This document shows positions 20,294 through 27,390 of a DNA stretch of 45,437 bases, piece after piece. The position numbers and the translations under genes were made by a program. The notes below the pieces were generated by a model that worked only from the letters and a program-made list of their open reading frames with translations, had not been told where the DNA came from and did not search any database. The stretch is from positions 1 to 45,437 of the forward strand of contig CADBHI010000023.1 of the NCBI GenBank assembly GCA_902794405.1. The letters are read 5' to 3'. The stretch comes from an uncultured Prevotellaceae bacterium. GTDB lineage: Bacteria > Bacteroidota > Bacteroidia > Bacteroidales > Bacteroidaceae. How positions within the stretch are numbered: position 1 is the first letter of the stretch; the number at the start of each line of letters is the position of its first letter.

Positions 20294-22684
20294 TTATCGT
20301 TTCAAGAGGTTCATCTGAGCTTGGGGCTTCATCACGTCGTTGACTTTCGTTTGCTGAGACTTGGCGTTTGCGGTAAGGGTAGCCTTGATGTCCTGTGAGG
20401 AGGCGGCAACAAGGAACTGGTATTTACCCTCGGCAACCACCCAAGCTGATGCAGCTTCGTCGAATGAAGCGAGATCTTCAGCTTTTACTGTCAGAGTGAG
20501 CGTTTCACTCTCTTCGGGCTTCAACAGCTTCGTCTTGGCAAAGGCCTTCAACTCTTTAGCGGGCTTGTTGGAAGCCTTATTATCGGGAGCGGAGATGTAG
20601 AGTTCTACAACTTCCTTCCCCTCATATTTCCCTGTATTCTTAATGGTCACGCTAACCTCGTAGGCATCGTCCTTCGCGGCAATCTTGGCATCGCTATACT
20701 CGAAGGTGGTGTAGCTGAGGCCGAAGCCAAAGGGATAGCTGACGGGAACCTCAAACGAGTCGAAGTAGCGGTAACCCACATAGACATCCTCCTCATAGTC
20801 GGTATAGTCGACATTCTTCACGTTACCTTTCTTTCCTTGGTTCAGCATGTCGATGCGGGGATCCTCGTCGATGGGGAAGTTCTTCGATGAATAGGCATCG
20901 TTGAACTTCATGGGCCACGTCATGGTAAACTTGCCTGAGGGCGACTGTTTGCCGCTGAGCACGTCGACAACGCTGTTGCCGCCTTCCTGACCTGCCTGCC
21001 AGGCGCAAAGGATGGCATCGGGCAGGTCCTTCCAAGAAGCCGTCTCGATAACGCCACCGATGTTCAGCAGCACAACCACCTGCTTGCCGGCCTTGTGATA
21101 GACGTCGCACACCTGCTGGATGAGCTGCAACTCAGAGGCGTTGAGGTTGAAGTCGGCCACCTTGCGGTCGATAAACTCGCCTGAAATGCGACCAATGGTG
21201 ATAATAGCCACATCTGCCACGTTGGCCTGTGCAACCAGTTCGTCGGCAGTAAACTGTTTCTCGGCGGGCAGCGTGCCGGGCATGAAGTTAGCGAGCATAG
21301 CAGCCTGGCTGTCTTTCTTGGCCAACTCCTCAAGGGCCTTTTTCTTAGCTTCCTTGGCCTCGGTAATATACTGCTCATAAGCGGTCTTCAGCTCGTCGCT
21401 GACGATGTAGCCGCCATTTTTCAGACCGTCGAGCAGAGACACGACGTAGGCATGGTTCACATTTCCGGAACCTGTGCCGCCAGCTATGAAGTCGTAAGAC
21501 GCACAGCCATATAGTGCCACATTTTTGATATTCTCGTCAAAGGGCAGAACGCCTCCCTTATCGGGAGAGGTTTGGAGGGGACTATTCTTCATCAGCACCA
21601 TACCCTCGGCAGCACTTTGACGGGTGACGGCTGCATGCGCCTTTAGGTCGGGCTTGTTGCTGTACTGGTAACCTTGGAAGCGAGGACTCTTCTCCACGAG
21701 GTTTAGCACACGTTTGACATTGCGATCCAGGTCAGCCTCATCGAGCTTGCCACTCTTCACGCCAGCCACAATCGAGTCGAACTGCTCGTTCTTGCCTGGT
21801 TGTAACATGTCGTTACCGGCCCACATCTGCTTGGCACCGTCCTTGCCACCAAACCAGTCGGTCATCACTGTGCCCTCGTAGCCCCACTCATCGCGAAGAA
21901 TAGTCTGCACCAAGTCTTTGCTCTCAGAGGTGTATACGCCGTTGATGTAATTGTAAGATGTCATCACCGTCCAAGGCTTCGCCTCCTTGATGGCAATCTC
22001 AAAACCCTTTAGGTAGATTTCACGCAGGGCACGCTGGGAGATATGTGCATCGGTATTCATGCGATTCGTCTCCTGGTTGTTGGCTGCAAAGTGCTTGATG
22101 CTCGTACCCACATTGTTTTTCTGCACGCCAGTGATATAGGCAGAAGCCGTCTTTCCAGCTACAACGGGGTCCTCGGAATAGTACTCGAAGTTGCGGCCGC
22201 AGAGCGGGTTACGCATGATGTTGAGGGCAGGTGCCAGCAATACGTCGGCACCATATTCTTTTACCTCCTCTCCAATAGCCTGACCAACTTCCTCAACCAA
22301 TTGTGTGTTCCACGTAGAAGCCAGCAGCGTACCAATAGGGAAGTGCGTACAATAGTAAGTGGCGGAGTCGCCTTCACGGGTAGCGTCGATGCGCAGTCCT
22401 GCAGGGCCATCAGCCAACACTACGGCAGGAATGCCTAACGAGTCTAAGGGATAGGTGGTACCTGCAGCACCAGGCACCAGATTCTTTGTGGCACCAATCA
22501 CGGCGTCGTCGCCAGAGAATCCAGCCATACCCACACCAATCACGAAATGAGCCTTGTCCTCGAGTGACATCTTGCTCATCACTTCTTCCTGATTCAACGA
22601 TTTTGTAGTCACTTGGTCGGCAGAATTACAACCCACCATAAGGGCGACAGCCATGCCGAGAGAGAAAAAAACGGATTTCTTCAT
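20294..22684 (-). CDS. GH3 beta-glycosidase lipoprotein (beta-glucosidase/xylosidase)
   Basis: A 796-aa retaining exo-glycosidase. The signal MKKSVFFSLGMAVALMVGC gives a lipoprotein with C19. The GH3 N-terminal barrel is about 35-340 (VLADGPAGLRI at 89-99, SIKHFAANNQETNR at 195-208, nucleophile D276 in MTDWFGG). The GH3 C-terminal domain is about 360-590, and a fibronectin-III-like domain sits near 650-770 (GYRYFDSFEVPVSYPFGFGL at its start). Residues about 368-377 (SPLQTSPDKG) interrupt the usual MVLMKN-GGVLPF junction and are encoded by a palindromic repeat. The ATG at 22684 starts the signal; an upstream ATG at 22711 is less likely. Beta-glucosidase is the likeliest activity in this family branch; xylosidase is possible given the neighbourhood. 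Confidence 0.9.
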   Translation of the reverse strand: MKKSVFFSLGMAVALMVGCNSADQVTTKSLNQEEVMSKMSLEDKAHFVIGVGMAGFSGDDAVIGATKNLVPGAAGTTYPLDSLGIPAVVLADGPAGLRIDATREGDSATYYCTHFPIGTLLASTWNTQLVEEVGQAIGEEVKEYGADVLLAPALNIMRNPLCGRNFEYYSEDPVVAGKTASAYITGVQKNNVGTSIKHFAANNQETNRMNTDAHISQRALREIYLKGFEIAIKEAKPWTVMTSYNYINGVYTSESKDLVQTILRDEWGYEGTVMTDWFGGKDGAKQMWAGNDMLQPGKNEQFDSIVAGVKSGKLDEADLDRNVKRVLNLVEKSPRFQGYQYSNKPDLKAHAAVTRQSAAEGMVLMKNSPLQTSPDKGGVLPFDENIKNVALYGCASYDFIAGGTGSGNVNHAYVVSLLDGLKNGGYIVSDELKTAYEQYITEAKEAKKKALEELAKKDSQAAMLANFMPGTLPAEKQFTADELVAQANVADVAIITIGRISGEFIDRKVADFNLNASELQLIQQVCDVYHKAGKQVVVLLNIGGVIETASWKDLPDAILCAWQAGQEGGNSVVDVLSGKQSPSGKFTMTWPMKFNDAYSSKNFPIDEDPRIDMLNQGKKGNVKNVDYTDYEEDVYVGYRYFDSFEVPVSYPFGFGLSYTTFEYSDAKIAAKDDAYEVSVTIKNTGKYEGKEVVELYISAPDNKASNKPAKELKAFAKTKLLKPEESETLTLTVKAEDLASFDEAASAWVVAEGKYQFLVAASSQDIKATLTANAKSQQTKVNDVMKPQAQMNLLKR
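21552..21583. repeat. Palindromic repeat copy inside the GH3 gene
   Basis: CCTCCCTTATCGGGAGAGG followed by a second G-rich block (TTTGGAGGGGACT). This is the same arrangement as the copies at 25861 and 27358 (C-rich arm, short loop, G-rich arm, second G block). It is translated in frame as SPLQTSPDKGG on the opposite strand. Confidence 0.65.
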
Positions 22685-22744
22685 AAGCTTTAAAATTAAA
22701 TATGTGTACAATCTGTAAAGAAGTCAATAATAGTTGAGTTTCAT

Positions 22745-23548
22745 TTATCCCATCACCACGTCGAGCACCATCATCAGTACAAAACCTATGGCAAAACCAA
22801 TGGTGCTAAAATTACTATGCTGACCACTGGAGGCCTCAGGGATGAGTTCTTCGACAACGACGTATAACATGGCTCCTGCGGCAAAAGCCAGCATATAAGG
22901 CAGGACGGGCATCAACAGCGAGGCCAACAGGAGAACAGCGACGGCTCCGACAGGCTCCACAGCACCACTCAACGAACCAATAGCAAAGGACTTCCACTTG
23001 GAATTGCCCGCCGTCCGCATGGGCATAGAGATGATGGCTCCTTCAGGCACGTTCTGGATGGCAATACCTAATGCTACGGCAACGGCACCAGCCAGCGATA
23101 TGTTTGAGATACCACTATCGGCTCCAGCAAAGACCACACCAACTGCCATTCCTTCAGGCAAGTTGTGGATGGTCACTGCCAATGCCAGCATTGCCGTCCG
23201 CGACAGTCGCGAACGAGGACCTTCCGGCTTATCAGTACCGATATGCAGGTGAGGCGTCAGCTCATCGATCATCAGCAAGAAACCCATTCCCAACAAAAAA
23301 CCGACAGCGGCAGGCACTACCGAGCCGAAAGCCTCCCCTACAGAAGATGGTTGGGAGGAGGCTCCCATTTCCATCGCAGGAATCAGCAGCGACCATACCG
23401 ATGCTGCTACCATCACGCCCGAAGCAAAGCCCAGCAACGTCTTCTGTAACCTCTCAGACATTTCGTCCTTCATAAAGAACACAAAGGCCGAGCCCAGCAT
23501 CGTGCCCAGCAGCGGAATCAGCAGTCCTATGATCAATATCGTCGTCAT
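22745..23548 (-). CDS. ZIP-family metal transporter
   Basis: A 267-aa membrane protein with about eight transmembrane helices. The two ZIP signature motifs are present: HNLPEGMAVG in the fourth helix region and QNVPEGAIIS in the fifth, where the first His of the second motif is Gln, as in GufA-type members. A cytoplasmic His/Asp-containing loop (DELTPHLHIG) lies between. The family imports divalent metals such as zinc, iron or manganese. The ATG at 23548 is used; the frame opens upstream at a TTG (23557) that lies within the -7 box. The GH3 gene starts 60 nt downstream without a visible promoter of its own, so read-through is possible, though a functional link is doubtful. Confidence 0.9.
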   Translation of the reverse strand: MTTILIIGLLIPLLGTMLGSAFVFFMKDEMSERLQKTLLGFASGVMVAASVWSLLIPAMEMGASSQPSSVGEAFGSVVPAAVGFLLGMGFLLMIDELTPHLHIGTDKPEGPRSRLSRTAMLALAVTIHNLPEGMAVGVVFAGADSGISNISLAGAVAVALGIAIQNVPEGAIISMPMRTAGNSKWKSFAIGSLSGAVEPVGAVAVLLLASLLMPVLPYMLAFAAGAMLYVVVEELIPEASSGQHSNFSTIGFAIGFVLMMVLDVVMG

Positions 23549-23554
23549 CGGTTG

Positions 23555-23562
23555 CAAAGATA
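23555..23562 (-). promoter_or_regulatory. -7 box directly upstream of the ZIP gene
   Basis: TATCTTTG on the minus strand ends 6 nt before the ATG at 23548. With the usual spacing, transcription would begin at about the A of the start codon, giving a leaderless or near-leaderless mRNA. Confidence 0.45.
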
Positions 23563-23602
23563 CGAAATGTTTTTCAAATATCGTGCAATTTCCTCCTAAT
23601 AT

Positions 23603-24328
23603 CTACTCGTAATCGTCAATAACTGAATTCATGAAGTCCATCATCGGCTTGGCAGCACGGAACATGCGTTCCATCTCGTCGAGCCAGTTGTCACCCTCAA
23701 AGAACGTATTCGAAACGGCATGCCAGGCACAATAGTCCTTCAAGCGCAGATAGTTGACGTACGGCCAGTCTTTGGGAAACCCAGAGGGACATGTCTTCAG
23801 TTTCGCCAAGCCAAATCCTTGCGGCTGGTCCCAGCTGTCAATGTTGGTAGGTTGGTTAATGCTATTGGCTTCGTCACAACCGTAGTATTTCTGGAACTCC
23901 TCACTCTCCACACATTTCAGCCACACGTCGGTGTTTGCCATCATCTCATTGCGACACGAGGTCAGAATGTTGGTCGGTAGCCAGTAATTACCAACGGCCA
24001 GCAGACAATGGTCGGGCTCCAGGTGTATATAGTAGCCACCTCTTAGTGCCTTCTTGCTCTTGGCGTTGATATAGGCACCAAAGTGGTTCTTATAGGGCGA
24101 CTTATCTGTCGAGAACCGTGTATCACGATAGAAACGGTAGGTACAATCCTTCACTTGCACATGGGCTATCTCAGGGTCAAACGTAACAACCCGTTCGATG
24201 GCTTGCTGCACACCTCGTTCGAACTCTGCCCTGACGGCCTCGTACTCACTCTTATGTTCCTGAAACCATTCGCGGTTATTGTTGGCCATTAGCTGACGCA
24301 GGAACTTTAATATTCTCTGTATATTCAT
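23603..24328 (-). CDS. DUF2461 family protein
   Basis: A 241-aa protein of the DUF2461/TIGR02453 family, near the usual length. Characteristic stretches are FLRQLMANNNREWFQEHKSE near the N-terminus, the RFYRDTRFSTDKSPYKNHFG block at about 65-85, and GGYYIHLEPDHCLLAVGNYW at about 97-116. The function of the family is not known; it is widespread in Bacteroidota as a cytoplasmic protein, and no signal peptide is present. The gene is divergent from the Sel1-repeat gene and has its own -7 box just before the start codon. Confidence 0.88.
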   Translation of the reverse strand: MNIQRILKFLRQLMANNNREWFQEHKSEYEAVRAEFERGVQQAIERVVTFDPEIAHVQVKDCTYRFYRDTRFSTDKSPYKNHFGAYINAKSKKALRGGYYIHLEPDHCLLAVGNYWLPTNILTSCRNEMMANTDVWLKCVESEEFQKYYGCDEANSINQPTNIDSWDQPQGFGLAKLKTCPSGFPKDWPYVNYLRLKDYCAWHAVSNTFFEGDNWLDEMERMFRAAKPMMDFMNSVIDDYE

Positions 24329-24336
24329 ATTCCCTG

Positions 24337-24344
24337 CAAAGGTA
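24337..24344 (-). promoter_or_regulatory. -7 box directly upstream of the DUF2461 gene
   Basis: TACCTTTG on the minus strand ends 8 nt before the ATG at 24328, so the predicted transcript has a leader of only a few bases. Confidence 0.5.
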
Positions 24345-24407
24345 CAAAAAAATGCCTAAATACATTTAAATCCATGCACGAAATAACTGCGGAATGCATT
24401 TTTTTGC

Positions 24408-24415
24408 TAACTTTG
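24408..24415 (+). promoter_or_regulatory. -7 box of the Sel1-repeat gene
   Basis: TAACTTTG on the + strand, about 50 nt before the ATG at 24464. The -33 position lacks a clear TTTG. Confidence 0.45.
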
Positions 24416-24463
24416 CACATGGCTAAGGCTATTTGACTAACCAAACAATTAGAACAAAACAGA

Positions 24464-24925
24464 ATGATGAGACAATTGATGATGACTTTAATGGGGCTGA
24501 TCCTATCGATTGGAGCCATGGCGCAAAGTGCTGACGCACTCTATAAAGAGGGCAAGGCTTTGTATGACGAAAAGAAATACCAGCAGGCTTTCCCCAAGCT
24601 GAAAGCGGCAGCAGAAAAAGGCCATAAGAAGGCACAGTACCGCGTCGGTCTCTGCTATGACAAGGGAAAGGGTGTGACAGAGAATGACCCTGAAGCCGTG
24701 AAATGGTATCAGAAATCGGCCAATCAGGATTATGCGAAGGCACAATATCAGTTAGGTAAGTGCTACCTCAACGGTGAAGGTATTGCCAAGGACGAAGCCA
24801 AAGCCAAGACCTGGCTGAAGAAAGCCGTCAGGAACAAGAAAGACGGTGATGAAATCAAGGACAAAATACGCAAGAATGCTGCGGAGGGAAAAGAAGATGC
24901 CAAACGCATCCTGACACTCCTTTAA
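24464..24925 (+). CDS. Secreted Sel1/TPR-repeat protein
   Basis: A 153-aa protein with a signal peptide (MMRQLMMTLMGLILSIGAMA) followed by a short helical-repeat solenoid. There are Sel1-like repeats at about 52-88 (AEKGHKKAQYRVGLCYDKGK) and 89-124 (ANQDYAKAQYQLGKCYLNGE), preceded by a TPR-like pair of helices from 26 (LYKEGKALYDEKKYQQAFPK). Such repeats mediate protein-protein contacts in the periplasm or at the cell surface; a specific partner cannot be named. The C-terminus is Lys/Asp-rich. The first two codons are both ATG; either could start. A hairpin terminator follows. Confidence 0.88.
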   Translation: MMRQLMMTLMGLILSIGAMAQSADALYKEGKALYDEKKYQQAFPKLKAAAEKGHKKAQYRVGLCYDKGKGVTENDPEAVKWYQKSANQDYAKAQYQLGKCYLNGEGIAKDEAKAKTWLKKAVRNKKDGDEIKDKIRKNAAEGKEDAKRILTLL

Positions 24926-24930
24926 ATACT

Positions 24931-24973
24931 AATGTCTCACTGCCATCGTTGATGACAATGAGACATTGGTTTT
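24931..24973. terminator. Hairpin terminator between the Sel1 and LpxA-like genes
   Basis: AATGTCTCA (24931-24939) pairs with TGAGACATT (24959-24967), with inner pairing CATC/GATG, followed by GGTTTT on the + strand. It separates two convergent genes and can serve both. Confidence 0.75.
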
Positions 24974-24989
24974 ACGATTATCCTAATAA

Positions 24990-25859
24990 TTACCTTTTAG
25001 AGATAATACCGAGCTTCGTTGATTTAAGGAATTCAACGATATGACGGATTTCCGGGCTGTCAGGAACTTGGTCAACAATCTGGATGACAGCATCGAAGAG
25101 TGACGTTCCACCATTGAATACCAGTCTATAAGCATTGGCAATGTGCTTCAATGTTTTTTCATCGACACCATGCTGACGGCCTACGGCGAAGTTCACGCCA
25201 CCGTATGTATTCTTCCTCGTAGCTACAATATAGGGGGGAATATCGCGGGAGAAAGTGGTACCGGCCTGCACCATTGAGCCTTTACCAACACGAGTCTTGG
25301 CGTTCTCAATGACTGAAGATGAGAAGATGACACTATCCTCAATTTCGCAGTCGCCAGCAATCTTAGTACCATAGCCGAACACACAGCGATTACCTACTTT
25401 CGTATCGTGAGAAATATGGGCACCCTCCATCAGCACATTTTCATTACCGATGACGGTCTGGCCGCCTGTGTGAGTAGCACGGTTGATGACTACATTCTCG
25501 CGGATGATATTGCCATCACCAATGATGCACTCCGACTTCTCACCACGGAACTCGAAATCCTGCGGTAGGGCACCGATAACCGAGCCCTGATGCACCTTAT
25601 TACATTTCCCCATGCGGGTACCGTTACAGATACTGACGAAGGGGAAGATGATACAGCCATCACCAATCTCCACATCATCCTCGATGTACACGAAGGGGAA
25701 TATCTTACAGTTGTTGCCGATTTTTGCCTTGGGGCTGATTTCGGCCTTGGGGGATATTTCAGACCCTCCCCCCTGCCCCTCCCTATGATGGAGGGGAGTG
25801 GTTACTATTCTATCGCTATCATTATTCATAATCAAATATTTCTTTAAATTGGTAATCAT
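24990..25859 (-). CDS. lpxA: LpxA-like UDP-GlcNAc O-acyltransferase with repeat-derived N-terminus
   Basis: A 289-aa left-handed beta-helix acyltransferase. Hexapeptide repeats run from about 34 to 205 (AEISPKAKIGNN, VYIEDDVEIGDGC, NVLMEGAHISHDTKVGNRCV), then an LpxA-type C-terminal helical domain (TLKHIANAYRLVFNGG). The His of AHISHD matches the catalytic His of LpxA, which transfers a hydroxyacyl chain to UDP-GlcNAc, the first step of lipid A synthesis. Divergence from standard LpxA and its place behind an efflux operon suggest a paralogue, perhaps modifying another sugar nucleotide. Residues about 20-33 (TTPLHHREGQGGGS) come from a palindromic repeat, in front of a duplicated EISPKA motif. 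The start at 25859 is uncertain; the ATG at 25829 is also possible. Confidence 0.75.
   Translation of the reverse strand: MITNLKKYLIMNNDSDRIVTTPLHHREGQGGGSEISPKAEISPKAKIGNNCKIFPFVYIEDDVEIGDGCIIFPFVSICNGTRMGKCNKVHQGSVIGALPQDFEFRGEKSECIIGDGNIIRENVVINRATHTGGQTVIGNENVLMEGAHISHDTKVGNRCVFGYGTKIAGDCEIEDSVIFSSSVIENAKTRVGKGSMVQAGTTFSRDIPPYIVATRKNTYGGVNFAVGRQHGVDEKTLKHIANAYRLVFNGGTSLFDAVIQIVDQVPDSPEIRHIVEFLKSTKLGIISKR
25761..25799 (-). repeat. Palindromic repeat copy inside the LpxA-like gene
   Basis: Read on the minus strand it has the C-rich arm CCCCTCC, the loop ATCATA, the G-rich arm GGGAGGGG, then a second G block (CAGGGGGGAGGG). It encodes part of the N-terminus of the acyltransferase. Confidence 0.75.
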
Positions 25860-25860
25860 T

Positions 25861-25893
25861 CCCCTCCCTCTAGGGAGGGGTTAGGGGTGGGTC
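25861..25893 (+). repeat. Palindromic repeat copy between channel and LpxA-like genes
   Basis: CCCCTCCCTCTAGGGAGGGG followed by TTAGGGGTGGG. It fills the whole 34-nt gap between the two genes; the hairpin could affect coupling or mRNA stability. Confidence 0.85.
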
Positions 25894-27336
25894 TTACCTA
25901 GCACCGCCGCCGAGAGCCAGATAGAGGTTGACGACTGCTTGCATCTTATTGAACTGATCGGTCACCTCCGAGATTTCGGCATTCAGAAGATTTGACTGGG
26001 CAGAAATCACTTCCAGATAAGTCGTGTTCGATGACGAACTCATCAGCTTTTTCGTGTCCTCGACATTCTGCTTCAACACAGCGACACGCTTGGATTCAAG
26101 CTCGCCCTTCTCGGCCGACGAGTTATAGCTAACCAGTGCATTCGACACCTCATTAGCTGCCTTAAGCACCGCATTCTGCCATTTGTTGTAGGACTGCTCA
26201 TACTGCATCTTGGCCACTTTCAGTCCAGCCACAATCTGTCCATGCTGGAAGATAGGCTGTACCAAGCTTCCCACAGCCGACAATAGCAGTTTGCCGGGAT
26301 TCACCAAACCATTATTGTTGGTAAAGGCGCCAGTTCCTGTGATAGTAATGCTGGGATAGAAGCGCGAACGAGCCTGCTGCACGTCGTAGAAACACTGGGC
26401 CAAAGTCATTTCAGCTGAATGGACGTCAGCACGATTATTCAATAGCTCGATGCTGACACCCGTTGCAAACGTTGTTGGCAAAGACTGGTCGGCCAGTTTT
26501 CCGCGCTGGATAGTCTGCGCAGGCTGAGCAATCAACAGCGAAAGAGCATTCTCTGTCTCACGCGTTTGACGCAACAAGTCCACTTTCTGAGCCTGAACCG
26601 AATAGTAGGCAGCCTCAGCACTCTGAACGGCAGTAGAACGATAACCAACACGATTTTCGTGCATAAACTTCATCATTTCCCACGTTTCCTTCGTCAATTG
26701 CTCCATGTCATTGACGATTTCCACCTGACGGTCGAGCATCAGCAAAGTGTAATAGAGATTGGCAATACCCGAAATGATATTGCACTGTACCACCGTCTGG
26801 TAATCCTTGGTAGCGATGAGCTGCATCTGTGCCGAACGCTTGGCATTCAGCAAGTTACCGAACAAGTCAACATTCCAAGAGGCGCTGATAGGCAACTGAT
26901 ATGATTTGGTTGTCACTGCAGGGTCAGTCATCAATTTAGAAATCGTTCCCTGAGGTGTCAAGGCAACACTTGGCAGAAAAGCCAACCGGGCACACTTTAG
27001 AGCCTCGTTCACCATCTGTACATTCAGCGCTGCATTCAGCAGATCGGGATTTTTCTCCAGTCCCTGTTCAATCAGCAACCGCAACTGCGGGTCAGTGAAC
27101 AGCTCACGCCAAGGCAGATTGCCGAACGACGTTGTGTCAGTCGACTGCAGTGCACCATTCTGTGCCACAGGGTCACGGACAATGTCGTCGGTCACCACAT
27201 CAGGGCGGTCATATTTGTTGTAAAGGCCGCAGCTCGACAAAGAGAGCAGGAGCAAGCCCACCCCCACCCCTCCCCAAGGGAGGGGCTTGTGATTAGTCAT
27301 ACAGCCAAATAATCGTTTTAATCTTAATGTTTTCAT
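25894..27336 (-). CDS. RND outer-membrane channel lipoprotein (NodT/OprM type)
   Basis: A 480-aa outer-membrane efflux lipoprotein. The signal ends LSLSSC, with lipidated C36. The family's N-terminal motif region (DPQLRLLIEQGLEKNPDLLN, residues about 84-103) and the two OEP halves follow, for example MVNEALKCARLAFLPSVALT and AQSNLLNAEISEVTDQFNKM near the C-terminus. The hydrophobic part of the signal peptide is partly encoded by a palindromic repeat (residues about 17-28, KPLPWGGVGVG). The start at 27336 is used; M13 (27300) would also give a working signal. It forms the exit duct for the pump encoded immediately upstream in the operon; a repeat copy fills the 54-nt gap. Confidence 0.9.
   Translation of the reverse strand: MKTLRLKRLFGCMTNHKPLPWGGVGVGLLLLSLSSCGLYNKYDRPDVVTDDIVRDPVAQNGALQSTDTTSFGNLPWRELFTDPQLRLLIEQGLEKNPDLLNAALNVQMVNEALKCARLAFLPSVALTPQGTISKLMTDPAVTTKSYQLPISASWNVDLFGNLLNAKRSAQMQLIATKDYQTVVQCNIISGIANLYYTLLMLDRQVEIVNDMEQLTKETWEMMKFMHENRVGYRSTAVQSAEAAYYSVQAQKVDLLRQTRETENALSLLIAQPAQTIQRGKLADQSLPTTFATGVSIELLNNRADVHSAEMTLAQCFYDVQQARSRFYPSITITGTGAFTNNNGLVNPGKLLLSAVGSLVQPIFQHGQIVAGLKVAKMQYEQSYNKWQNAVLKAANEVSNALVSYNSSAEKGELESKRVAVLKQNVEDTKKLMSSSSNTTYLEVISAQSNLLNAEISEVTDQFNKMQAVVNLYLALGGGAR
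27253..27289 (-). repeat. Palindromic repeat copy inside a lipoprotein signal peptide
   Basis: On the minus strand: CCCCTCCCTTGGGGAGGGG followed by TGGGGGTGGGCTTG, matching the other copies. It encodes residues about 17-28 of the channel lipoprotein, just ahead of its hydrophobic core. Confidence 0.8.
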
Positions 27337-27357
27337 AATCGTATGTCATTCTAAACA

Positions 27358-27388
27358 TCCCTCCCTTGGGGAGGGCTTGGGTGGGCTT
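27358..27388 (+). repeat. Palindromic repeat copy between pump and channel genes
   Basis: TCCCTCCCTTGGGGAGGG followed by CTTGGGTGGGC and a T run. It has the same orientation and spacing as the copy at 25861. Confidence 0.85.
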
Positions 27389-27390
27389 TT

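Noticed and set aside
22685-22744. Separate promoter for the GH3 gene
   Set aside because: No TAnnTTTG box was found on the minus strand in the 60-nt gap, so none is annotated.
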